Shown: one piece after another, positions 12,460-23,179 of the stretch
Layout: each line of letters starts with the position of its first letter
How positions within the stretch are numbered: position 1 is the stretch's first letter
Source of the DNA: Charina bottae
Lineage: Eukaryota > Chordata > Lepidosauria > Squamata > Charinaidae
Assembly: GCA_023362775.1 (NCBI GenBank)
Contig: JALMGJ010000004.1
Span: 56,380,798 to 56,444,797, forward strand
Direction of reading: 5' to 3'
DNA length: 64,000 nt
Translations under genes and position numbers: made by a program
Notes under the pieces: generated by a model
Seen by the model: only the letters and a program-made list of their open reading frames with translations
Database searches by the model: none
Told to the model about the DNA's origin: nothing

Positions 12460-12612
12460 TTAAAAGCAATGATCCGCCTTCAAAGGACTTCTACCTCTTT
12501 GGGTTGCATATTGGTCAATCTACCATTCAGGAATCACACAGTAATGCAACCACTGGACCTAGTTAGTCCTTGGATGGGAGACCATCAGAGAGTACCAGGG
12601 CTGTAGACTAGA
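12460..12612 (+). repeat. 5S-rRNA-like block, copy B
   Basis: TTAGTCCTTGGATGGGAGACC at about 12564-12584, then AGTACCAGGGCTGTAGAC, closely follows the 5S rRNA 3' half. The upstream AGCAATGATCC and AGTAATGCAACCAC segments match copy A, so the two blocks are related beyond the 5S part. The 5' half of 5S is not recognisable. Confidence 0.65.
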
Positions 12613-12639
12613 CTGAAGAGTCAGAAAACATCTTGGAAG

Positions 12640-13150
12640 AAGGGATGTGTTGTTGTTGCCAAGAAAAATACATGGATGGGACCATGCATTAACCAGGAAT
12701 TGATTTCAACTCAAATATGACTGTAGCTCAATGGTTTGGGAACATTATTGCTTTGTTTCATGTTCTTTTAGATAAGAAAGCAGTTTTGATCTGATTGCAG
12801 CAAAGTTCTTTGTTGCTTGTAATAGAGAGATAACTTCTGAACTGAAACCTGTTTGCTTTCCTAGAGGTGGGGAGAGTCTATTTGGGTATGTGAAAAGACA
12901 GAGAGCAACCAACTGAGACACACAATGTTTCTTTTGCCAGAAGTTAATTAAGTTATGAGAATTGGTGTTGGGGAATGATAACAATACTTTAATGCATGTT
13001 TTTAATTTTCAGAGGGTACTTATGATTACTGCTTCAATTATTAAAACCTGCTTGCTTGGTTAGATAAGAAGAAACATGATGTTGATCTAGTTGCTGTTGC
13101 TGTCCTGTTGCTATAATGCAAGATTATCAGATGATAAATAATATGTGTGA
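12640..13150. other. End of PTCHD1 intron 1
   Basis: No repeat or gene was recognised before the splice acceptor of exon 2. Confidence 0.55.
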
Positions 13151-13168
13151 TTTTTCTCTCCCTTGTAG
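13151..13168 (+). other. PTCHD1: Splice acceptor of PTCHD1 intron 1
   Basis: A run of T and C at 13151-13164 is followed by GTAG, ending at 13168. Translation of the family sequence begins directly after it, in phase 0. The matching donor and exon 1 are not in this window. Confidence 0.88.
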
Positions 13169-13829
13169 TTGCATTCTGCTGTGACCAGGATCCAAGTACA
13201 AAGACCTGGTTTCAATTATACCTTTGCTCATATCTGCATCCTAAATAACGACAAGTCCTGCATAGTGGATGACATTGTACATGTCCTGAAGGAACTGAAG
13301 GCTGCTCGCTTGTCTAATCAAACTAATTTTGCTATCACATATCCCATCACACACTTAAAGGATGGCAGGGAAGTATACAATGGGCACCAGCTTGGTGGAG
13401 TCACTGTGCACAGCAAAGATCGGGTAAAGTCTGCCGAAGCCATTCAGCTTACCTATTACTTGCAGGCGATCAACTCCTTAAATGACATTGTAGCAGAAAA
13501 ATGGGAATCCAACTTCTGTGACACAGTAGAACTTTTCCAGAAATCCAACCAGAATGTCACAATGTATCCTTTCACTTCATCATCCCTTCAAAAAGACTTC
13601 CAGAAGACAAGTAGGGTATCAGAACATTACCTAACCACAAGCCTCGTCCTTGTGGTGACCTTGGCAATGCTCTGTTGTTCCATGCAAGACTGTGTCCGCA
13701 GCAAACCTTGGCTTGGCCTCCTTGGCTTGTTAACTGTGACTCTGGCCACTCTCACTGCAGCTGGAATCATTAATCTGACTGGTGGGAAATATAATTCTAC
13801 CTTCCTGGGAATTCCCTTCATCATGTTAG
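13169..13829 (+). CDS. PTCHD1: PTCHD1 coding exon 2 (internal exon)
   Basis: This exon encodes 220 codons plus the first base of a split glycine codon. I recognise the protein as Patched domain-containing 1, a neuronal membrane protein linked in humans to X-linked autism and intellectual disability. Residues 1-150 of the exon form the C-terminal part of the first extracellular domain, with N-glycosylation sequons NYT (26), NQT (50) and NVT (129). Hydrophobic spans follow at about 154-171 and 180-201, and a third begins near 213; these start the sterol-sensing-type domain. The acceptor is a pyrimidine tract ending in AG at 13167-13168, and the first codon is TTG (Leu), not a start. The donor GT is at 13830-13831. 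The reading frame stays open past the donor to 13870, but that tail is intronic. Exon 1 (about 117 residues, including the start and first membrane span) was not found in 1-13168, so it probably lies upstream. No frame damage is seen. Confidence 0.96.
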
Positions 13830-13835
13830 GTAACT
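13830..13835 (+). other. PTCHD1: Splice donor of PTCHD1 intron 2
   Basis: GTAACT follows the exon base G at 13829. The phase (one base of the glycine codon left in the exon) matches the two bases supplied at 40090-40091, which supports this exact junction over the longer open frame. Confidence 0.9.
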
Positions 13836-14494
13836 ATCTCTCATTCTGTTATTACTGTGGGTTTGTCTGAAATATTTATTTGATCTACATTATTATGGCA
13901 AAGAAGGTAAAAGAGGACATTGTGAAGTGCTCTAGCATTTTGATAGACCTCTAATTTTGTTTAATCATTAACAATCATTCAGATTTGGGAGGCCTTACTT
14001 ATACTTATTTTGTAGTCAATAAATCTTCAGAAATGGTTGCCTATCAGTATCTCTGATTACTTTCCTATGACATAATAAACATTAATCCATGCAAAACACA
14101 TGGAGTTTAAATTGGGGTGGGGGATATACAGAGACCACCCAGGTCTAGCTCAGTTCAAGCAGGAGGTCTGTCTGATCCATGCCACCCCAAAAGTTCTCCA
14201 GCTCAGTTTAATGCTCAGATGTGGAATTAAGTTTGGGAAAGCGGAACTCCATTCATTCAAAGTATAGTATGGGAAGAACGCAAATGCTGTAGTTTGTTTT
14301 ATTTTTACAAGCAAGCTAAATGGGATGAAGCATCCCAATTTCATGACAGACATGGGGAGTTGTAGTTCATTCCTTTAAATGTTTTGTTTCTAAGTGACTC
14401 CAATTATGTTGTTTTAAGGAAGAATGTAAAGTAATTTGCAGTGAGGGTTTCTCCTATGATGCCAAACAGCTGTGATAGATTTTGTGAAGGCAAG
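13836..14494. other. Start of PTCHD1 intron 2
   Basis: Intronic sequence; nothing recognised. Confidence 0.6.
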
Positions 14495-14545
14495 TATTTA
14501 TTTATTTAACTTTTATCCCGCCTTTATTATTTTTATAAATATAGG
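14495..14545 (-). mobile_element. SINE/BovB tail fragment
   Basis: TTTTATCCCGCCTTTATTAT followed by TTTTATAAATA is the reverse complement of the 3' tail of the SINE at 5471-6072. Only the tail is left. Confidence 0.6.
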
Positions 14546-14869
14546 TATATTTTATAAATATAAGTATATTCAAAAGGACCTCCTATATGCTGTAGAGTTT
14601 ATTGTTGAAGCTTGTGTTGAAAGTTTAAAGGACTAATTCACTGGCCTTTTCCATAAAATAAATCAACCATTCAACTAGGTCAGCTGTTATATACACCTCA
14701 GAAAATATAATCATACAAACTCTCAGGATTGGGAACTGTAGAATAGAGTATCACAGAGGTTGTCTCTCAATGCCAAAGATATCTCCACCTACTGAAAGCT
14801 TTGGCTGGGGAAATCAAGGTTGGTGGATGGGGACCATATTGTGACAGAAGCAAACTTCAGGCCTGATCT

Positions 14870-14992
14870 GTTCATCAAACATTGATGATGTTACCTAGTT
14901 GGGTAATGAAATGTTTGCAAGTAAACAACCAAGCTCAGAGAGCACCAAGAACTCCACAGTTCAAGCCCAAGCTACATATATTCTCTTCCAGT
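14870..14992 (+). mobile_element. Penelope-like element 3'-end fragment
   Basis: From 14882, the sequence TGATGATGTTACC, GGGTAATGAAA, TTTGCAAG-AAACAACC, and GCTCAGAGAGCACCAAG-ACTCC matches, in order, the region just downstream of the Penelope-like reading frame on the minus strand at 23134-23210. The match extends well beyond chance over about 75 bases. No reading frame remains. Confidence 0.75.
14882..14911 (+). ncRNA. Hammerhead-like motif in Penelope fragment (copy B)
   Basis: The order is TTGATGA, one extra T, G, then the stem TTACC, a loop, GGTAA, T, and GAAA. This resembles a hammerhead core (CUGANGA, stem II, GAAA), but the first core C is a T, so the copy is probably inactive. The stem differs from copy A at 23180 by a paired G-C to A-U change. 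Confidence 0.4.
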
Positions 14993-14999
14993 AAATCTG

Positions 15000-16379
15000 A
15001 TCATTGGGAACTGAGAGGTTGTCGGGTTTCTCTTGTTGTTACTGTTCTAAAGACTTGATAATAGTCTGGATTAGTTGTGGATTAGTTGTGGATTTACTTC
15101 ACACCCATTTGGAACAAAATGTAATAAAAATTGCAGTGATGATAGTGCCTATGATACACAATGCCTCTGATAAATGACAAATAACAGAATTTGTAATCTG
15201 CCTTCTGCAGCTAAACTGGCATTTCCCCTTACTGGCTCGACCATCAATCACCTGGCTAGTGGCAGCCACATACTGTATACTCTAAAGCCACCTACCGAAT
15301 CCAGCACCAGAACTGGAATGACTCCATCCCAGCTGGTTATCCAACACCAACATTTTGTCTATCCTGGTGGCGATGTGAGTAGGAATTGCCACCTGGTAAA
15401 CTCATATTTTCCCTGTCCAATGTTCCCATGAGTGGTCCCCACTTATTCAAGAGGAGAAGAGGAAAAAGCTAAGAGAAGGGGCTGCTCTCTCTCCTCTCCC
15501 ATAATCTTGCCTCTTCTGGACTTGTTGCCGCCATTGTTAGTAGCAGAACCTGGTTTTTCAAACCCAGCAAATGGCTAGTACTGTACTAATCTGCCCTCTT
15601 CCCTGATATATCACCACTTTGGGATGATTTAAACTCTTAGTTCTGTTGCTTCGTTTCTTGGCAGCTGATTCAAGAACGAGCCTGGATTCAGAATGGTCTT
15701 CTTTACTGACACTGAAGTAATAAGAACTTTTACTGTATAGCAGCATTGTAACTTTGGTGCTTTCTCCTCTGCTGGCACTGTGGAAGCACTATGGCTTCCA
15801 CAGTACTTCCACACAGGCACTTGTGGGAACAGTTGCAACTTTCAAAAGGATTCTCCTTTTCCACCATTTCCTCAATAATAGAACCACATACTCTGATGAT
15901 AATATAGGTATGAGGTTGCCTCCCTCTTCATCTCGCAGCATTATTGCTCTCCCATCACTGCCAGTGTAGTTTTGGATTTCTAGCCCTGTTGTTGATTTGG
16001 ACTCACAGGGAATGAAGCCTTTAAAAAGACACAATTGCTTTAACATTTTTTTTTAAAAGGTACTTTATGCAAGGTCCTGCATGTTCCAAAGCACCGCTTG
16101 TGAAAAATTTGCCCAGTCCTGATTTATATAAATAAGAGGAAATTGGGTTTTGTCTTTTGTTCTGTTTTAGTGCTACTCCTGCCATGGCAGTTTGTTCTGT
16201 TTAAGTGTCACTTTGGCCACAGTTCTCTGAAAGTCCAGAATTACAATGGCAAGTTCAGACCCTCCTTCTTTGCAGGAAAATTGAAGTTCATTCCAAATTA
16301 CCACAGTTTGTCTCAGGATACATGGTTGATCTGAATCCAGTGTACACTCTTAACTTTTATCATTTATAAAATGTTCTCT
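15000..16379. other. Intronic sequence, no gene seen
   Basis: No named repeat and no supported coding frame. Confidence 0.5.
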
Positions 16380-16442
16380 CCACTGAGGAGGAGGGTTGAC
16401 TTAATGGCCTTACTGGTCCCTTCCAATTTTATGATTCTATAT
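16380..16442 (+). mobile_element. CR1 LINE 3'-end fragment
   Basis: GACTTAATGGCCTTACTGGTCCCTTCCAATTTTATGATTCTAT matches the well-known CR1 3' end, which finishes in an ATTCTATG-type repeat. Confidence 0.75.
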
Positions 16443-16783
16443 AGTCACCATGAGGCTTGCTTGACTCAAGAGAGTCTTTATTTAATATGTTATAAGGAAT
16501 AAAATCTAAGCTGGTCCATAGCATAATTTTTCTCCACAGCTATGAACAATGTAAGCAATAGCTGAGAAAGGTATTATAATGGAATGTGAGAATGTCCTTG
16601 GAAGATGGGGGAGAGGGAGAGGGAGAGATGCTGCCTAGGGAACAATCAGATAAAAGAGGGAAGAACCCACAACTGAGTAACAGGAAGAGAAAGAAACTTA
16701 GAAAGGATCTGCCCTAACTAATCAGGCTGTTAAAAGGGATGGCGGGAGATTTCTACTTTCAGACTTGCAAGATTCTGTTAATA

Positions 16784-16976
16784 CAGAGCTTTCCAAACTT
16801 TTCATGTTGGTGACACACTTTTTAGACATGCATCATTTCGCGACACACTCTTACAGCAGGGCACAAGGCAGGCACTAGGACCTGGGTGGAAGTCAGGAGG
16901 CAGCAGCAGCCGCAACACACCCAGACACTGCAGCCGACACACTAACGTGTCCCGACACACAGTTTGGAAAGCCCTG
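16784..16976. mobile_element. hAT-type MITE, short variant
   Basis: Same terminal repeats as 5491-5801 (CAGAGCTTTCCAAACT at the left; AGTTTGGAAAGCCCTG at the right) and the same interior, but with only one copy of the internal unit. Flanking 8-mers TGTTAATA (16776-16783) and TGTCAATG (16977-16984) agree at six of eight positions, consistent with an aged target duplication. Confidence 0.9.
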
Positions 16977-16984
16977 TGTCAATG

Positions 16985-19960
16985 TAACATTACAATAAAG
17001 TAGATTTAGTTCATCTGGTCGGGTTTCCTGTCTGGTCTACTTGGGAGGCTGACGGGTATGCAGAACAATATGATAGAGAAAAATATTCTTCAATGTAGAT
17101 ACTTTGGTTAGCTCAGATACAAAATTTTGCACCGATTTTGTTACTAGAATACATGTTCCTATAAAAGTAGTACAGTAATAACCATACTTCAGTAAATATA
17201 GTAGATTGCTATTGGCTTTTATTTTAAGCAGAGTATTTTTAGGGAGCAATAATAAATAATCATAGTTTGACTTTCTCCTGGAGATCATGAATTTAAGTTA
17301 TGAATGACATACAAAAAGATGCTCTGCTGATTTGGAGATGTTTACTTTCAAGAAAAAAAATGTGAAAGCAATTGATTCCCCTACCTTCAGGTTTGTAACC
17401 TAATTTAACTCTGAAAGCAGATTCTAGAACTGGTTTCTATGATCTTAGGGGAGAAAAAAAACTATTTTCCGCGATTTACTACAGAATACCATAATTTTGG
17501 GAGGATTAAAGCTACTAAATATATTAGGATTCAGTTGGACATGGTTCAAAGGTGTATCTACTTGTGGCAAATGCAAGTATATCTGATAGAAAAGGTTGAT
17601 GAATTGCCTAAACAGAATGTTTTCACTAATAATGCCTGCTACTGTATATGCCTCTGAACAGATACTTGACACACAAGAAGCGTGCATTTCATGATGACTG
17701 AAATATTTCCATTTTTAGAAACTTTCTCTGGACTGAGTTTTCATAAATGAGTCATTGAAGATGCCATCTGGTGAAATTAAAATCTTCATGTTAAGTATGC
17801 TATACAAATTCACATATATACAGAGGATTAGACACAAAGTCATAAGAGATTTTTCTTTATCAAACATTTCTATCGATATAGGATTTTTTGGGTTAAAACA
17901 AGGAGTGTGGTAAGATTAAATGACATTTTAAATTTCCACAGGCTATATTTTGTAATTCCCATAGTTTAATTTTGCCACTACCCATAAACATTAGAAATGA
18001 AAAACTGCAGGAACCTGATGCATCTTTTGTCAAGAGCATTACTCATTTGCAGAAGATTCAGTGCACCGATTTCATAGAGGCTTCAGAGCTGAGATTTAAT
18101 TTACAGTGCATATTTATGCTTTAGCATGAGGGAGCTCATATTTCTTCCATCACATCTTGTACTGTGTTATACATCTCTCAGGTGGGTTTTATGACTTTTT
18201 AAAAATACATTCAGATTAATATTAATATATGCTAGCCCTGCTTACTTCTTGCTTTAAACTGAAAAGCAGTTATAGATTCACCCTTCACAGTAGAGATCTG
18301 TGGGCCCTAGATGTGCTTAGCTGAAAATAAGGAAATCAACCTTGGAGGCAAATGTCGTTTTATCCCAATTCCATATTATATCCAAACTGTAAGATAAAAT
18401 ACAATATGGCCTAAAAAAACATACTACAAGGATTTGTTATTAGAAGACTAGTTATTTATATGAGTTCCATAAATTTGTCTGGATATAAAGTGATAATGCT
18501 TCGATCAAAACTAAGCTATATAAATCATATTATTTTCCACAACCTGAATAAGGAAAATGTTCCCTACAGGAATCAAATCTACAAGTCTACAAGTTACATT
18601 TTATTAATTTTGGGACTTTATTAAAAGTATATGTTTTAATTGTATTGTAAGCTGGAACACAGTTTTGATTATGGCAGTTAATTGATTAACTGATTGATCA
18701 AATGATTGTGGGATTAAGGCAAGGGTGCCCAAAGTGCAGCCTACAAACAACACGTGGGCCACCAGTATCCCATTTTTCAGACTCTGTACCAGAATGAGGG
18801 AAGCCTAAAATGTCAGCTTTTGTATGGGTTCCTTTGGGGAAGGCGGGAGCAGTTGATTTCTTGTTTGCATTTTTGGGATCAGGGAAAGATTAAGGCACAA
18901 AATAGATGTCATAAAACTCCCAGGTGCTTAAGATTTCACTCCTTAAACTCCTTTGAAACAATGGGCCTGGGCCCCACTCACCTTTGCACAGCCTGGGATT
19001 AAGGGATCAAAATATCTGTCCCCTAAGAACTTCTTTTCAAATGTTTAATTGACTGGCAATGAATGCATTGCAATCTTTACTTTTAAAGGGAATAGTGTTA
19101 ATTTTGTCAAGGCTTTAGTTCTAAGCTTTCCATTGTTCACCAATAGAATCAAGCACATTGTTCTTCCGTCCAGAAATGAGTTTCAAGGAAGTTGCTCAAT
19201 GCTCAATAACAGTCAGAATAAAATTGTCCAGTTCATTCAAATCCTCCCAATAGTTTGCATAGCTTAATAAAAACTGACAGAAGCTAGACTGTAGAGAGGT
19301 AAGAACTAGAGCATAGCAAATACAAAGAATCTTTTATGAAAATTAGTTCAGCTTGAGAAACAACTTTATCTTTCTAACATAGCATAACAGTTGGTACTAG
19401 TAACAAGGAATTACATATTTACAAGGGACAAAATACTGGCTTTCTCTTTTAAACCAATATGAAACATCCCGTCCCTCCTAACTTCTCACACCTTTATTCA
19501 GACCGCCTCAGCTATCATAAATTCCTGTGTTTCTCCTCATCACTCATGTATCTTTCCACTCTTACAGCTTTCCAGTCCTTTTCCCATGGCCTATTAATCC
19601 CCAATTGTCCTGAACGTATGTAAAGGTTTCCTTAGGTAAGGTTTTCCCCTTGGCAAAGATGGTACCTTTTCACCTCCTATATAGTAAGCCTGTTATTTTT
19701 CTCAACATTTTCCACTAAAATAGCTTCTTTTGCCTACAACAATGACAACCCCCACAAATGGAATTAGTGTGTGAACAATTAGGAAACGATTGTGAAAAAA
19801 ACTAACAATCATTGTGCTTTCAGGCAATATCCTATAAATTACATTACATCTGAATTGAACATTGGAGTCTAGCATGACTGTTAGGCCAATTCTTTCTTGC
19901 ACTGTGGTAGGTCGCATAGGGTTGGAGGAATCTCTTAAAGTAAAATCTCTTTTGGATCCA
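16985..19960. other. Intronic sequence, no gene seen
   Basis: About 3 kb of AT-rich DNA. Several 60-85 codon frames occur, none with a recognisable product. No named repeat was recognised. Confidence 0.5.
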
Positions 19961-20132
19961 ATTCAACTCCTGGTGACTCTATGTTGTTTTTCTTCGCAAC
20001 AATGTATAAGTGATTTGCCATTGCCACCTTCTAGGATAATCCTGGTATTCCCTGGAGGTGTCCAGTCTAAGTATTAACCAGGCCTGACCATGCTTAGCTT
20101 CCAAGACCAGCAAAATGCTGCCATCTACTGAG
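19961..20132 (-). mobile_element. 5S-headed SINE with BovB-like tail
   Basis: On the minus strand the head (about 20130-20040) follows 5S rRNA: GGAAGCTAAGCATGGTCAGG, GCCTGGTTAATACTTAGA and GGGAATACCAGG. It is followed by a body (CCTAGAAGGTGGCAATGGCA) shared with the tRNA-headed SINE at 37637-37869, and an end resembling the BovB 3' tail. The 5S 5' portion is cut off near 20130. Confidence 0.75.
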
Positions 20133-20134
20133 AG

Positions 20135-20854
20135 GAATTGCCTATATTATCCTTAGCTTTAAAATATTATACTTTGCATTTGCTTATGATGTTAAAATGC
20201 TTTATTTGCATTGACACAAAATCAGCTGTAAGGAAAAAAATGAATCTCAAGAGAATGAATGGGATATTGATAGTAGCAAGGGAGGGGTGATATGTAGTGG
20301 TTGAGTACTTGATGTAGTAAGAGGAAAGAGACTGCTTATTGTGATTTATTAGAATCCCATGTCTGTCATCTTTGTTTCTCATCCTCATTAGAAAACTGAC
20401 TTATGAGAAAATTGTGCTTCAGTGCCTGCAAACAAACACAAAGAACTTATTTGATCAGCATTCATGCATGAACATCTACAGTATGTTAGACTCCTTCTTT
20501 AAGAAGAAAAATCCCTGGGTTCAAAAAAGTTTGAAACCCCACTTACTTGCTTTATTTTCAAAAGAAGTGAGTCTAGTTCTTATAGAGATTATGTATTTTT
20601 TACAAGGTTGTTTGATCGATCAAGTTGTTTGACATAATGATTGTACATTATGTCTCTATTTTAATCTCTGACCTTGTCAATGAAAAGGAATCCAATCAGC
20701 CAGAGTAGGAAATTTTCTTGCTCTCTCGAGTCTTGGTGAGCTCTTGCCACTTGGACTCAACAGGACTGGATTGATCGACCAATATAATCAAATCTGAGGC
20801 AATTCATTGTATTTCAGTTGCAAATGGAATGGAAGGAACTGAAAAACTACTCCC
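20135..20854. other. Intronic sequence, no gene seen
   Basis: Nothing recognised. Confidence 0.5.
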
Positions 20855-20866
20855 ACACAGAAATAT

Positions 20867-21100
20867 TTTGTTGTTTATTCGTTCAGTCACTTCCTACTCT
20901 TCGTGACTTCATGGACCAGCCCACGCCAGAGCTTCCTGTCAGCCGTCGCCACCCCTAGCTCCCCCAAGGTCGAGTCTGTCACCTCCAGAATATCATCCAT
21001 CCATCTTGCCCTTGGTCGGCCCTTCTTCCTTTTGCCTTCCACACATATTTTATTACACATATTTTTTATATTTATTACACGTATTACACATATTTCTATT
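20867..21100 (-). mobile_element. Short BovB insertion with 12-bp TSD
   Basis: Bases 20867-21042 match the 3' end of the BovB copies at 3403 and 60124. Flanking 12-bp repeats ACACAGAAATAT lie at 20855-20866 and 21101-21112. Between the BovB match and the right repeat is about 60 bp of AT-rich filler built from ATTACACATAT-like units, a junction of the kind left by untidy 5' end joining. Confidence 0.85.
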
Positions 21101-21382
21101 ACACAGAAATATACCAGTGCTTACAAACATTCCCCTTCATTCTTCCAGCAGAACCTGCAAAAAAGAAGGGGGGGGGGAAACCACCATGAAGTTTGGGTGA
21201 GAAGAAGGGGTAACTGAATAGGGAAAGAAAAAGGGGAAAACAAACCTAAATGGAAGTGTGGTGAAGTGTGATTTAACTGCTGAAAGAAGAAAAGAAAAGA
21301 GAAAAGAGAGAGAAGCCCTCTTAAGGTGCTGCAACAAAGATTAAAATTCATTAGGCAAATAAACTTCAAGCATGGGCCACCT

Positions 21383-21790
21383 TCAGGCTAAGGTGCATTC
21401 ATGCTTTTCAGCAGGAAAGCATTGACACTTGCAGTCACGGCCCCTTGGGCCTATTCCTCTGTTCTCAAGAGTTCGGTCACAAGCCCGACATTTCACTGGT
21501 GGAGAGAACCTCACCCTCCTATATAAATATGGTGCTGTATGTTTGTTTTCTTTTGATTTTTGTTTTTCTTCCCTTTTTATTTGATGCAAGTTTCTGTTAT
21601 TGTCTTGAGTCCCCTTGTCCTCCTTTTTCTTTTCTGAGCGTCTTCTCCCAGACTTTCCTTCTGTTTCATTGATCTTTGTTCTTAGTTTCTGCTGGAGTTT
21701 TCCCAGCCTTACACCCTCCAAAACTAAACTCTCATTATCCTCAACCAGGATCCCAGGCTTGCTTTCCTTCTGTACTTCCTGCTCACGTTT
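21383..21790 (-). pseudogene. Unidentified basic, Cys-rich reading frame
   Basis: A minus-strand frame is open for about 135 codons (ATG-initiated part 21721-21383). It is rich in Lys and Glu over its first two thirds and ends with a cysteine cluster (CRACD, then CKCQCF, then HEC) before the stop. I do not recognise the family. Its upstream side is interrupted by the BovB fragment at 21795-22010. It may be the remains of a transposon protein or a retrocopied exon; chance cannot be excluded. Confidence 0.3.
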
Positions 21791-21794
21791 TCTA

Positions 21795-22010
21795 TTTGTT
21801 GTTGTTCAGTCGTTTAGTCGTGTCCGACTCTTCGTGACCTCATGGACCATAGCACGCCAGGCCTTCCTGTCCTCCACTGTCTCTCGGAGTTTACTCAAAT
21901 TCATGTTCGTTACATCGGTGATGCTATCTAACCATCTCATCCTCTGCCGTCCCCTTCTCCTTTTGCCTTCAGTCTTTCCCAGCATCAGGGTCTTTTCCAG
22001 TGAGTCCTTA
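21795..22010 (-). mobile_element. BovB-type LINE fragment, second subfamily
   Basis: Minus-strand translation gives the BovB C-terminal pattern (DSLEKTLMLGKTEG, RRGRQRMRWLDSIT, RETVEDRKAW, then HEVTKSR), clearly different from the 3403/20867/60124 copies at many positions. The 3' end is GTTGTTGTTCAGTCG on the plus strand. About 216 bp; strongly 5' truncated. Confidence 0.82.
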
Positions 22011-22036
22011 TAATTTAATATAATAATATTAAATTA
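22011..22036. repeat. Perfect 11-bp palindrome
   Basis: TAATTTAATAT, 4-base spacer, ATATTAAATTA. It lies exactly at the 5' junction of the BovB fragment. Confidence 0.85.
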
Positions 22037-22306
22037 TGCCTTGTTATAATTTCCCATGACTACAATAATTCTCTGGTTCTTAGCCTTCCTGATCATGCCC
22101 CCCAATCTTTCGTAAGGTTGATATCTTTCTTGCCTCTCCTCTGCCCCATTTTCTGAGCAGTAATCTATTTGTTCACAAATTGTAACATTCCTCATTTTCT
22201 CCCCCACCCTGAACTCTATTCCTTCTTTCTGATCCTTTCCAGACATTTCTTTGTATATAATCAGTACTTTTCTCCTATCTGTTTGCTTGTTAATGTCGCA
22301 GGCCAC
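22034..22306 (-). pseudogene. Unidentified 90-codon reading frame
   Basis: The minus-strand frame ends with RIIVVMGNYN, which resembles the conserved (V/L)(M/L)GDFN strand of LINE endonucleases, so this may be a decayed LINE endonuclease fragment. The rest cannot be assigned. It lies just upstream, in minus-strand sense, of the BovB insertion that separates it from the frame at 21383. Confidence 0.3.
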
Positions 22307-22309
22307 CCT

Positions 22310-23123
22310 CAGGGAGATTAAGCCTGCTTACCAAGGTCCATAGTGTGGGACACAGAAGGATTCTTGGTGAGATTTAAAACATTGCTAGGTTATTTTCTCC
22401 ATTACAAGATGCTAGATCTACAATTTCAGGGCCCTCCAAATCATTGTTTCGAGTGCAGAAATAAATGTGATACATATATTAAGGATATAAAAAATATTCC
22501 TATTAACTATGCCATCTAAATCAACATACGAGACTATGGAGTCTTTTGTATTGCCTCCTTCACAATACAGCCTCTGTGCTTTCACACTTTTCTCAAGTCT
22601 TTAAGCTCTCATGGTTTTCCTTTGCAATAGCCCTCTGCCTGATATTAAGACACATTTTCTGACAGTAGAATCCAAGTTTACTTCAACATGTAAAAATAAC
22701 ATATCAAGACATGCACGTAAAACAGAGCTCCATTCTTCTTTTTCTTGTCCACACACATTTTTTTTACTGAAGCTGTGAAGTTTTGCAAAAATTAAAAATC
22801 CCATCTCAGTGGTTTCAAAAGTGAATTAACTGTTCATCTCCATTTCAATTTTCTTTCTCTTTGCTTTCAAACATACCAGTAGTTTTTCTTTTATTTTCTT
22901 TCTGGTTGTCCATACCCAGACATATCCCCAATGCTCACAGTACTGTGTGTGACAAGGAAAGAATAATCAAATGTAAAGGTTGGAAAGAAGCTTGTAGATC
23001 ATTAGTCAGGCCCTATCCAGTACAGAAATGCAATACTACAAGGTGCTGTCTTCCATCCATCACCCACTGCCTTTACTGCTCTGGTTTTCTCTATCCAACA
23101 ATGGTCAATTTACTTGTGAGAAA
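22310..23123. other. Intronic sequence, no gene seen
   Basis: No named repeat or supported gene. Confidence 0.5.
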
Positions 23124-23179
23124 GTACTGTATAGTGGAGTCCTTGGTGCTCTCTGAGCCTCGTTGTTTTCTTGCAGATG

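Noticed and set aside
11995..12612. Functional 5S rRNA genes
   Set aside because: Only the 3' half is recognisable, with many mismatches and different 5' sequence, so these are derived repeats.
13830..13870. Extension of exon 2 to the in-frame stop at 13870
   Set aside because: The GT at 13830 joins exon 3 in the correct phase and restores the family sequence; the extension matches nothing.
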